64,000 bases of DNA from Nitrospirota bacterium. GTDB lineage: Bacteria; Nitrospirota; Nitrospiria; Nitrospirales; Nitrospiraceae. The stretch lies in NCBI GenBank assembly GCA_030684575.1, contig JAUXVD010000014.1, positions 124,001 through 188,000 of the forward strand, given 5' to 3'. Positions within the stretch are counted from its first letter, which is position 1. Each line of letters begins with the position of its first letter. The position numbers and the translations under genes were made by a program. Below the pieces are notes generated by a model that worked only from the letters and a program-made list of their open reading frames with translations, was not told the DNA's origin and made no database searches. Below are positions 9,242 to 17,134 of the stretch, piece after piece.

Positions 9242-10282
9242 ATGCTAACAGTTGTCTCCACAGCCAAGGTGTCGGATGCTACATCTCGGCGGATGGCTCA
9301 ACTGCCGAAGGTGCATCGGGCAATGGCACCTGGGTCTTCCATGCCCGGCTTCGGACTCCCGCTTTTTCTCCAACCCAAGCTGGCCATCAGTAAGCCGGGC
9401 GATTTATATGAAGAGGAAGCCGACCAGGTGGCCGAGCAAGTCATGCGGATGCCGGAGCCGAGAGTGCAGCGACAGGGTGCGGGGAGAGGGCTGTTGCCCT
9501 CCCCCGGCGCTTCTCCAGTGGCCCAGGGAGTTATTCAGCGCCAATCAAGTGAGGAAGAGCCAGACCCACTGGCGGATGGTCTAGGCACCGTTGCTGAAAA
9601 TTTAGGGGAAAATAATCCGGCCTTTTCCGCGCTCACATCACGTCTGGCCGATGATTTTTTGAGTCAGCCGACGGAACTCAGTATCGGGGTTCCCTTGTTT
9701 GTCGGGACCAACTACGCGTTTCTGTGGGGAATGGCTCTGGCCAATCCGGCGATGAGGCGTCATTTTGATGACTTCAACTTGGCCATGCTGCCGGGGATTA
9801 TTCCCCAGTTTCCCGTGAAGACCTTTACCTACCGAATCATGGACGATGAACAAACCCGATTTGAATTCGATTTGGGCCTTGACGCATCGGCGCTGATGGA
9901 TTTGTTCAATGAAGGAGTATTCGACACGCGCGTTTCCACCTTGTCCTTCGATACGTCAGGTGACCTTGATACGACAGCAACTTCTCCTATTGGTCTGTCG
10001 TCGCTCCAGGTGAATCTCGGACTGTTCGATGATGGTCTGATGCTGTCGGGCGGGTTTCGTCAGGGGGTCTCTCCCTATCCGCTATTCGAGCGGAATGCCG
10101 GCACCGGTGAAAGCATGTGGATAGGCGCACAGAGCCCGCCTCTGCCGGATTTGTTTCCTGAGCGCCAGGATGTGCGATTTATGCTCCAGCTTGATGCGAT
10201 TCGCTTATGGAGCTACTTCAATCCCGGAAGTCCACCGATCCGATCACTGCCGCGTGAGATCGAAGGAGACCGCCTGGAATGA
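9242..10282 (+). CDS. Leader-bearing putative eCIS cargo without the DUF4157 core
   Basis: 346 residues. The N-terminus begins MLT, like two sister genes, and carries the shared leader (LFLQPKLAISKPGDLYEEEA, then VAEQVMRMPEP and VQRQ). The DUF4157 core that follows the leader in its four relatives is absent: there is no FFEPRFG block and no HExxH. The leader is instead joined to about 220 residues of apparently all-beta sequence that I do not recognise, with alternating patterns such as LSSLQVNLGLFDDGLMLSGG. The gene sits in the middle of the array with GGAAG as ribosome binding site. It could be a cargo in its own right, or a protein that lost its core by deletion. The intact frame and good spacing favour a working gene. 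Confidence 0.78.
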   Translation: MLTVVSTAKVSDATSRRMAQLPKVHRAMAPGSSMPGFGLPLFLQPKLAISKPGDLYEEEADQVAEQVMRMPEPRVQRQGAGRGLLPSPGASPVAQGVIQRQSSEEEPDPLADGLGTVAENLGENNPAFSALTSRLADDFLSQPTELSIGVPLFVGTNYAFLWGMALANPAMRRHFDDFNLAMLPGIIPQFPVKTFTYRIMDDEQTRFEFDLGLDASALMDLFNEGVFDTRVSTLSFDTSGDLDTTATSPIGLSSLQVNLGLFDDGLMLSGGFRQGVSPYPLFERNAGTGESMWIGAQSPPLPDLFPERQDVRFMLQLDAIRLWSYFNPGSPPIRSLPREIEGDRLE

Positions 10283-10352
10283 ACTCTGAAGCGGGCCGAG
10301 CCATGCTGACAAGCGGGAAGCGATTATGTGAGAGGCAGGGAATCAGATTCGC

Positions 10353-11615
10353 ATGTATGTAGGCGGCATTCATAATAAACGGTTTCAACCAGGTCTCTCA
10401 TCTGCTCGTTCTCTTGCCCACGCGAAGCAGCAGGCAAAAGGTTCGAGCCTTCCCCTCTTTCTGCACCCCAAGCTAGCGATCAGTCAGCCGAGTGATCCGG
10501 CTGAAGTAGAGGCTGACCGGGTAGCTGATCAGGTGATGCGGATGCCAGAGCCGGTGGTCCAACGGCAATGTGCGGCTTATGCGTCCGGGGGGCAGCCATG
10601 TCCGGCTTGCGAACAGGAAAAGCCGGTAAGCGTGTCGCGGAAGGCACAGGGTGCAATCGGCGGTGATGCGCCGGCATCAGTCGGCTCAGTGATCCGCTCG
10701 CCGGGGCAGCCGCTGGCGGCATCGACTCGCGCCTTCTTTGAGCCGCGCTTCGGGCAGGATCTCAGTCATGTCCGTGTCCATACGGATCGGGCGGCCCAGC
10801 AGTCGGCGCAGGCTGTGAATGCGTTGGCCTATACGGTCGGTTCCCACGTGGTGTTCGATGCCGGTCGCTATGCGCCCCATTCACCGGATGGAAAACGGTT
10901 GTTGGGGCATGAGCTCACGCATGTGGTGCAGCAGGTGGGCGCAGATTCCTGGCGGCTCGCAAGAAAAGAAGTATGGGAGGACGGACGACTAGATGAAGAA
11001 CAGGCTGCCGGCCAAATTCCTCGAGGGACCTGTGGGCCGGAAATTTCAAAGGCGTTAGCCAAGACGGTGGGTGATGTTCGGTCGAAATTTGCAGCTGCCA
11101 GCGCTCCTACTCGCGGCGCTGCATGTCTGACGCTCATTTCTCTTCCGACTGCTGGGTTGGCGTGGGACATCCAGGAACTCAATAGCGATGGGTACAAAGA
11201 CTGGATTGGGTACTACAAAGGGTGTGCGACCGAGGCCTGCGGCTCTTCTGTCGCCGTTTCAGGCCACTGTCATTATCCCGACACGGTCAACTATGTGTTG
11301 TATGGGACGGCCATGCGGTTGTGTTACGACTGGAGCAAGGTCCTCGGCATGGATCGGTATGCCGAGGACCATTATTCGGAAGAGGCGATGAAGACCTACA
11401 TTTCCGTATGGAAGAAAGCCAAGGTTTGGAAGAGTGTGCTCGGAAAGACGCATGAGGCTGGTGCAATCAGTTGGGCCGTATTGGGATGGCACGGGTATAA
11501 GCCGGGTCGAGCGTTAAGCGCGGAGCTTCCCGACTGTGACCCCTCATGCGGGGATTATATGGGAGCATTCACGTGGACGTGGCTTGGCCTGCATACGCCC
11601 AAGGCCGAGGAGTGA
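10353..11615 (+). CDS. DUF4157 (eCIS_core) protein 3, putative cargo
   Basis: 420 residues with the shared leader (LFLHPKLAISQPSDPAEVEA) and the VQRQ tail. An extended Cys-containing insert ends in CPAC. DUF4157 runs to H186-ELTH. The C-terminal domain (about 215-420) is unrecognised; it has many Cys, Trp and Tyr, including CGPE, CATEACG, CHYPDTVNY and CDPSCGDY, which suggests a compact disulfide- or metal-stabilised fold. ATG 10353 is the first start possible, since an in-frame TGA lies 24 bases upstream. The leader and core are close in protein sequence to the 7774 gene while the C-termini differ completely, which points to duplication followed by payload replacement. Confidence 0.82.
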   Translation: MYVGGIHNKRFQPGLSSARSLAHAKQQAKGSSLPLFLHPKLAISQPSDPAEVEADRVADQVMRMPEPVVQRQCAAYASGGQPCPACEQEKPVSVSRKAQGAIGGDAPASVGSVIRSPGQPLAASTRAFFEPRFGQDLSHVRVHTDRAAQQSAQAVNALAYTVGSHVVFDAGRYAPHSPDGKRLLGHELTHVVQQVGADSWRLARKEVWEDGRLDEEQAAGQIPRGTCGPEISKALAKTVGDVRSKFAAASAPTRGAACLTLISLPTAGLAWDIQELNSDGYKDWIGYYKGCATEACGSSVAVSGHCHYPDTVNYVLYGTAMRLCYDWSKVLGMDRYAEDHYSEEAMKTYISVWKKAKVWKSVLGKTHEAGAISWAVLGWHGYKPGRALSAELPDCDPSCGDYMGAFTWTWLGLHTPKAEE

Positions 11616-11660
11616 GGAGGGTCAAGAATTCCTTCCGTTCTCACGAACTGAGGTGTTTCG

Positions 11661-12905
11661 ATGTTGACCACCGTTGCCACTCTCAATAAGCGAAAGCCTC
11701 ACCGCCAGGCTGTCGAATCTGCTTCGCCGGATTGCTCCTGCACCATTCCGAAACGACTCCGCACATCTGCCGGTCTCCCGATTTTCTTGCAGCCTAAGTT
11801 GGCCATCAGTCAACCGAACGATCCCGCTGAAGTCGAAGCTGAGCAGGTCGCCGAGCAGGTGATGCGGATGCCGGCGCCGACGGTGCAACGGCAATGCGCG
11901 GCCTGTGAGGAAGAGGTGGAGGTCTCGATTGCCAGAAAGCCTAGCATTGTATTGGGTGAAGCGGTGCCGGCTTCGGTGTCAGCGGTGCTGGATTCTCCGG
12001 GCTATGCGTTGGATGCAGGAGCGCGATCATTTTTCGAGCCGCGGTTTGGCCGTGGTTTGGGGCATGTGCGGGTCCATGCCGATGCGCAGGCTAGCCGGTC
12101 GGCGACTGATGTTCAGTCGCTGGCCTACACGGTTGGAACGCACATCGTCTTTCGAGATGGGCAGTATGCGCCTGATGCGACAGAGGGGAGACGGTTATTG
12201 GGGCATGAATTGACCCATGTGGTGCAGCAGGCCGGCGTCGGCTTGCGCGGATCTGCGCGGCTTCAACGAACGGTCGATCCAGGGTCGACGAATTGTGTCG
12301 CAGGCACTGACGGAGCGACGGCGAACCCCATCGGTCAACTTGAATGGCTGGAAGCGATGGCGGCTTCGAAAGCCTATTTAACGGCTTCGTCACTGACGAC
12401 GGAAGTGGCGGTGGCACACCTGGGGACTCGTGGACCAGGTGGACGGACGACGCAGGCCTACCTGGCACGTTTCGGACAGTCACCGGCCAGACGGGGCGGG
12501 TTTCAAAACCGGTTGACTGGGCGTGTGCATAACACGCAAGAGGAGGCGTTGGATGCAGAGATGAGCTCGCTCAGTGCGCGATACGAGCGTATTGCGAACT
12601 ATATGGCCAATCACGCGATTGCCTATCGCTGTATCGGTGGAACGGTCAGGTATGGGGGGTGCCGAACAAGTTGTGCAGTCGGTGAAGCGAGCGCATGCCC
12701 TGGCGTCAATGCCATTTTCCTCTGTGCTGCGTTTTGGGGGCGAGATCCTGGCGAACGCACGATCATGTTGATTCACGAGGTGGCTCATATTTTGTGGGCC
12801 AACGTGGATCACGTTGCTAACTTCCGGCATGCGGAATGTTACGCGAGTTTCGTCGGCGATCTTTTTGGTGGAACAGGGGCCGGGCCAGCCTGCCCAACCC
12901 CATGA
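11661..12905 (+). CDS. DUF4157 protein 4 fused to an aspzincin-like metalloprotease
   Basis: 414 residues. The shared leader (IFLQPKLAISQPNDPAEVEA), a CAAC motif and DUF4157 with H182-ELTH are followed by a C-terminal domain of about 180 residues with a second zinc motif, H372-EVAH, and D383 seven residues on. The next block, HAECYASFVGDL, resembles the NADSYAYF-type segment of M35 aspzincins (the lysine-specific metalloendopeptidase family). Several Cys (CRTSCAVGEASAC) could form disulfides as in that family. The peptidase assignment is inferred from motifs alone and the family's usual GT before the Asp is not seen. This is the only member of the array whose payload suggests an enzymatic activity. 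ATG 11661 follows GAACTGAGGTG. Confidence 0.82.
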   Translation: MLTTVATLNKRKPHRQAVESASPDCSCTIPKRLRTSAGLPIFLQPKLAISQPNDPAEVEAEQVAEQVMRMPAPTVQRQCAACEEEVEVSIARKPSIVLGEAVPASVSAVLDSPGYALDAGARSFFEPRFGRGLGHVRVHADAQASRSATDVQSLAYTVGTHIVFRDGQYAPDATEGRRLLGHELTHVVQQAGVGLRGSARLQRTVDPGSTNCVAGTDGATANPIGQLEWLEAMAASKAYLTASSLTTEVAVAHLGTRGPGGRTTQAYLARFGQSPARRGGFQNRLTGRVHNTQEEALDAEMSSLSARYERIANYMANHAIAYRCIGGTVRYGGCRTSCAVGEASACPGVNAIFLCAAFWGRDPGERTIMLIHEVAHILWANVDHVANFRHAECYASFVGDLFGGTGAGPACPTP

Positions 12906-13069
12906 TATGGCAGGGCGGAGGTCGTGCGGCCATGCGGTAGGGTTATGACCGCAGTCGGCTCAGGTTCGGCTATGTTCTGGCCCACAGTGAATGCTGCCAG
13001 GTTCAAGTGTCCCATATCAGTCGGGCTTCACCAGGCGCTTGGCTGAGACGAACATATCGGTGCGGGTGA

Positions 13070-13573
13070 TTACCTGGTCTTCTGCTGCATCAGCAGTTGG
13101 GGCTCAGCCTGGACCAGATCTGGTAGATCGTGGAGGCGCTCGATATTCTGTAGGCTGGTTGCAATATTGCCGTCGGTCGACCGGATCCATGCCGTGTGAG
13201 GCGCGTAATTTGGAACCTGCAAGATTGCATAGCCACAGTCGGCCAAACTGTTACGGCGTTCCTCGATGTCGATGCCCGGCGTGAAGCGGATGTAGATATG
13301 TCCGGTCGGAACGGCAAGGGGCCCGTGGGGATCGAGTCGATACACTGGCGTGATGGTGAGGGAGGCAGGAAGGTCTGTTGATGAAGGGGGAGTTCCCCGG
13401 CATATCGTCACCGAGTTGTCCTCAAGGACGAGTTCGGTCGCTGCTTTCAAGTAGGCCGGTAAGGGCCCATGGACGGCATAGAGCAATGGTTGTTTGGCAT
13501 ACCGCAGTGACGCGCGTTCCGTCATAACCAGGAGGATGTCGGGGAAGGATGTGAGAGGAGTGGGCAGTTCCAT
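13070..13573 (-). CDS. Stand-alone subtilase propeptide-like protein
   Basis: 167 residues on the minus strand, reading away from the S8 protease gene (start codons 64 bases apart). The C-terminal half follows the pattern of a subtilase N-terminal propeptide: GHIYIRFTPGIDIEERRNSL, then a Tyr-Ala-Pro-rich strand with AWIR, a helix containing NIERLHDLPDL, and the closing AEPQLL that matches the AEPN-type end of such prodomains. The propeptide of the adjacent protease has the same layout (VFVQF, then DITDRLL, then HPEL). There is no catalytic domain and no signal peptide. Subtilase propeptides fold and inhibit their enzymes, so an inhibitor or chaperone for the neighbouring protease is a reasonable inference. 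Confidence 0.6.
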   Translation of the reverse strand: MELPTPLTSFPDILLVMTERASLRYAKQPLLYAVHGPLPAYLKAATELVLEDNSVTICRGTPPSSTDLPASLTITPVYRLDPHGPLAVPTGHIYIRFTPGIDIEERRNSLADCGYAILQVPNYAPHTAWIRSTDGNIATSLQNIERLHDLPDLVQAEPQLLMQQKTR

Positions 13574-13637
13574 CGGACTATTCTAGGCGTGAGGCCGGTC
13601 ATTTTCCATGCCGGATTTTAGGAAGGGAGGGGCGACG

Positions 13638-15605
13638 ATGTTGGCATATCGCTATGGGGGCAGTCAGGGGCAGCAGTATAAGCTGGAGCTGGGAGAAGCC
13701 TATGTTGCCGTACGAACGCGGAGCCGGAGATCCCTCGATGCGTCACTTGAAAGCAAGAAGGGACGAGAAGTGCTGGCGGAGTTAGAGCAGGTGGCGCGCT
13801 TTCACGATGCGGGGGTTGAGGTGTTTCGATATGGTACGAACTGTCGAACGGCTCGTGCAAAAGGTGTTGTGCGTACGTTGCTCAACAATCAACGAGATGT
13901 ACAATTTGCCGGGCGTGTATTGATAGACCCCCGCTCAAAGAGGCCGGTGCTCTACACGGAGAACGTGTTCGTCCAGTTCGATGCCGACATGGCAGAGTCG
14001 GCCTGCCGGAGAACGCTCAAAGAGTACCGGCTTGAGATGAAACGGCCTATTGAGTATGTCCGCAACGGCTTTTTCGTTCAGGCGGTAGAGGGGACGGGGC
14101 GAACGGTGTTCGACATCACAGACCGGTTGCTTCGTCATAAGCATGTGGATCTCTGTCACCCGGAGTTGGTCAGGAAAACGGGTTGGCGGCAGGTATTCCC
14201 TCAGCAATGGCATCTCAAGAAAACTACGATCGGAGGGACGGTCTACGACGCGCATGCCAATGTCGAGGCGGCGTGGGCCCTCAGTCGAGGCGAGGGAATC
14301 AGGATCGCCGTCATTGACGACGGGTGCGATATCGATCACGAAGAGTTGGCCGGCTCGGGAAAGATCGTAGCGCCGAGAGACGTGACTCGCAGGACCGATG
14401 ACCCCCGTCCCGGGAGTCGGGACAACCATGGGACGGCCTGCTCCGGTGTGGCCTGCGCCAATGGTCACCACGGCGCCTCCGGGGTCGCTCCCGATGCTCA
14501 GTTGATGCCGATTCGCTACGCATCGCCGCTTGGATCTCAAGCTGAGGCTGACGCGTTCGTCTGGGCGGCGTCCCACGGAGCCGATGTCATTTCATGCAGC
14601 TGGGGGCCAGAGGACGGAGATTGGTGGGATCCCAACGATCCTGCTCACCGGCAAATGGTGCCACTCCCGGACTCAACCCGTGTGGCCATTGATTGGGCGA
14701 TTGCCAATGGCCGGAATGGGAAAGGCTGTGTCATTACCTTTGCGGCAGGAAACGGGAATGAAAGTGTCGATAATGATGGATATGCGAGCTATGAAAAAGT
14801 GATTGCCGTTGCCGCCTGTCATGCCAAAAACAAAAGGAGTGCGTACAGCGATTTCGGTAATGCGGTGTGGTGCACTTTCCCGAGTAATGACACGGTGCTT
14901 CCTGTTCCTGGAATTTGGACGACGGATCGCTCAGGCACAGCCGGCTATAACCCCGGGCAGGTCAGCCGTGGCGATGCGGTGGGGAATTATGTGAATGATT
15001 TCGGCGGGACCTCGAGCGCCTGCCCGGGCGTTGCCGGGGTGGCAGCCTTGGTCCTCTCAAGAAACCCTTCGCTGCGGTGGGACGAGGTCAAAGACATCCT
15101 CAAGCGGTCTTGCGATCCTATCGATGCAGCCGGGGGGAATTATAATGCGCAGGGCCATAGCCCATTTTACGGCTACGGCAAGGTGAACGCGAAGCGAGCG
15201 GTTGAACTGGCTGCACCAGTAGTCGCGATTCCGACATCGATGCATACGGCTACCAGGCTCGTGCCGATTCGCGATCTTAAAACCTCGACTATTTCGGTCA
15301 CGATCGGGGAGACGGCGGTGATGTCGGCGGTGACAGTCAGTATCGACATCGAGCATACCTATGTCGGTGATCTCGTCATCAAGCTCGCGCCGCCTTCATC
15401 CACTCGTGTCGGCGCGATTCTGTTGCATAATCGCCAAGGGGGCGGGTCGGACAACCTCAAGACGACCTATGACATCGCAAATACCCCGGCCTTAGCGGCT
15501 CTTGCCGGGAAGAAACCTCAAGGTAGATGGCGGCTGACTGTGGCGGATAAGGCGCGAGCTGATGAGGGACGGATTCTTCAGTTCTCGGTCTTGCTCAGCC
15601 TGTAG
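13638..15605 (+). CDS. S8 subtilisin-like serine protease with C-terminal P domain
   Basis: About 655 residues from ATG 13638, which has a strong GGAAGGGAGG site; an ATG at 13608 lies upstream of that site and is less likely. An N-terminal propeptide region (about 1-180) precedes the catalytic domain. The triad is D227 in AVIDDG, H264 in DNHGTACSG and S459 in GGTSSACPG; the oxyanion Asn is in FAAGNGNE. The last 110 residues form a P/homoB-like beta domain (VSIDIEHTYVGDL, ending in GRWRLTVAD), as in proprotein convertases. No Sec signal peptide is visible, unusual for a secreted subtilase and consistent with another export route such as the nearby eCIS. A propeptide-like protein is encoded divergently next to it. 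Confidence 0.88.
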   Translation: MLAYRYGGSQGQQYKLELGEAYVAVRTRSRRSLDASLESKKGREVLAELEQVARFHDAGVEVFRYGTNCRTARAKGVVRTLLNNQRDVQFAGRVLIDPRSKRPVLYTENVFVQFDADMAESACRRTLKEYRLEMKRPIEYVRNGFFVQAVEGTGRTVFDITDRLLRHKHVDLCHPELVRKTGWRQVFPQQWHLKKTTIGGTVYDAHANVEAAWALSRGEGIRIAVIDDGCDIDHEELAGSGKIVAPRDVTRRTDDPRPGSRDNHGTACSGVACANGHHGASGVAPDAQLMPIRYASPLGSQAEADAFVWAASHGADVISCSWGPEDGDWWDPNDPAHRQMVPLPDSTRVAIDWAIANGRNGKGCVITFAAGNGNESVDNDGYASYEKVIAVAACHAKNKRSAYSDFGNAVWCTFPSNDTVLPVPGIWTTDRSGTAGYNPGQVSRGDAVGNYVNDFGGTSSACPGVAGVAALVLSRNPSLRWDEVKDILKRSCDPIDAAGGNYNAQGHSPFYGYGKVNAKRAVELAAPVVAIPTSMHTATRLVPIRDLKTSTISVTIGETAVMSAVTVSIDIEHTYVGDLVIKLAPPSSTRVGAILLHNRQGGGSDNLKTTYDIANTPALAALAGKKPQGRWRLTVADKARADEGRILQFSVLLSL

Positions 15606-15842
15606 CTCTTGGAGTCCGATCGGTTTGTTGTAAGCGATTGCTTCGGGCGGGGAGTAGGGCCTGGAGCATGGACGATGCTCACCAGGGTTGATCCTGTGAT
15701 GTGGGAGAGAGGAGTCACCTACAGGCAATATCGAGTGGGATGCCTCGTTAATCTGTTGGATCGTTGCTGGCAGTGCCTCGTAATAACTTTTCAGTATGGC
15801 ATGAGAGAACATCAGCTCTCTCATGGATAGAAGGAGTTTGTC

Positions 15843-16748
15843 ATGGCACGCACAAGACCTTTGAGAAGACGTAGCGTTTCGAGAAAAAAACAAACTACGT
15901 CGCGAGCAGCCAGAACACGAGCGGCTGCTCGCGTAGAGATGCCGGGCCTTGCCATCGAAAATAATCGGCTTGTGGGAGCGGATGTGTCCTTCGTCGAGAC
16001 TCCAAACAAAGGTGGCGACATTTCTCCGCGCTACCTCGTGTTCCATTATACGGCCGGCAAGAGCGCTCAGAGCTCGATCGACTGGCTGACGAATCCGGAG
16101 GCGAAGGCGTCGGCGCACCTCGTTCTGGCCAGAGATGGGTCGATCTGCCAGCTTGCGCCGTTCAACATCAAGACGTGGCACGCCGGAATCAGTTATTGGG
16201 ACGGGTTGAGTGGTCTGAATAGTTGTTCTATCGGGATAGAGATGGACAATGCGGGTCCACTGAAGAAGGTCGGAGACAAGTATCAGGCGTGGTTCGGTGC
16301 GCTGTATGCGGAAGATGAAGTCCTCTATGCCAAGCACAAGTTCGATGAGGAGCCACGCTGGTGGCATGCCTACACGGAGATTCAGATCCAGCGGGCGTTA
16401 GCACTCGCACAGCTTCTTGTTCGGCACTATGACCTGAAGGGCGTGGTGGGGCATGAAGATATCGCTTCCGACCGAAAGCGGGATCCCGGCCCGGCCTTTC
16501 CGTTGGGCCATGTCCGCGCCGCGGTGCTGGGTCGTATAGCAGAGGAACGGGAGCGCTATGAAGTGACGGCCTCCGCACTGAATATTCGAAGTGGTCCTGG
16601 CGTGGAATTTCCGTTCGTTGCCGAACCCCTAAAGAGAGGAGCTACTGTGGCGCTCCTGGAGAAACGTGACCGCTGGAGCAAGGTGGAATTAGTGGAGAAT
16701 GGAGATATTGAAGGATGGGTGCACAATAAGTTCCTGTCAGAGGTCTGA
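15843..16748 (+). CDS. N-acetylmuramoyl-L-alanine amidase with C-terminal SH3 domain
   Basis: 301 residues. After a very basic Arg/Lys-rich N-terminus (residues 1-35) comes an amidase_2 (AmpD/PGRP-like) domain, about 60-225, with the zinc-ligand regions VFHYTAG and VVGHEDI and a DPGPAF block near its end. Residues 238-301 are a bacterial SH3 domain (ALNIRSGPG, ending in GWVHNKFL) that would bind cell wall. Such enzymes cleave the amide bond between MurNAc and the peptide stem. No signal peptide is seen. The gene follows the eCIS cargo and protease genes, so it may be a cargo, a lysis factor for particle release, or a wall-recycling enzyme; the sequence does not decide. Confidence 0.88.
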   Translation: MARTRPLRRRSVSRKKQTTSRAARTRAAARVEMPGLAIENNRLVGADVSFVETPNKGGDISPRYLVFHYTAGKSAQSSIDWLTNPEAKASAHLVLARDGSICQLAPFNIKTWHAGISYWDGLSGLNSCSIGIEMDNAGPLKKVGDKYQAWFGALYAEDEVLYAKHKFDEEPRWWHAYTEIQIQRALALAQLLVRHYDLKGVVGHEDIASDRKRDPGPAFPLGHVRAAVLGRIAEERERYEVTASALNIRSGPGVEFPFVAEPLKRGATVALLEKRDRWSKVELVENGDIEGWVHNKFLSEV

Positions 16749-16882
16749 GGTTTCATGACGCTGGCTCCCAGAAGAGCAGTGTGATCGAGTTTTTCCATGA
16801 AAGGGAGTCGCGGCGTTCTTGCACGGAAGATACATGTCAGCGACAATCACGCTGCTGTTTTGCTTTCAAGGAGGTATTTATT

Positions 16883-16941
16883 ATGACGTGGCTCAAAATC
16901 TTATGATTCTCTTGAAGAAGCTTGTCGTACAGTCAACTTAA
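16883..16941 (+). other. Pair of overlapping mini-ORFs behind AAGGAGG
   Basis: A consensus AAGGAGG (16868-16874) sits eight bases before ATG 16883, which opens a seven-residue frame (MTWLKIL) ending at 16906. Its stop overlaps ATG 16903 as ATGA, opening a twelve-residue frame (MILLKKLVVQST) ending at 16941. Both are too short to judge as proteins. They could be a leader peptide, a remnant of a lost gene, or chance. Confidence 0.3.
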
Positions 16942-17059
16942 TGTGAAGGCAGTGTTTTCGCGACTGTGCGCTTACTTTTCATATGGTTAGGCGGGCGCAC
17001 CTCTCATCCGATATCTTTGCTAGGCCTTTTGAACAAAGTTGCTTAGTTCCTCTGGTGTA

Positions 17060-17088
17060 TTGAGTCATCCAGCTGATTTCGTTAGAAT
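17060..17088 (+). promoter_or_regulatory. Predicted sigma70-type promoter of the rTCA operon
   Basis: TTGAGT at 17060-17065 and TAGAAT at 17083-17088 are separated by exactly 17 bases. Transcription would start near 17095, giving a leader of about 40 bases before the aclB start at 17135. The -35 box matches consensus at four positions and the -10 at five. Confidence 0.55.
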
Positions 17089-17134
17089 CCTCCTCCTTTA
17101 CAATTGTTTCTCACCATTCTGAAGGAGTGACGTC

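Larger units (their letters stand above)
16749..17134 (+). other. Intergenic region before the rTCA operon
   Basis: 386 bases without a full-length gene. It holds two overlapping mini-ORFs behind a perfect Shine-Dalgarno (16868-16941) and a sigma70-type promoter (17060-17088). The rest is moderately AT-rich with no other structure that I see. Confidence 0.7.
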
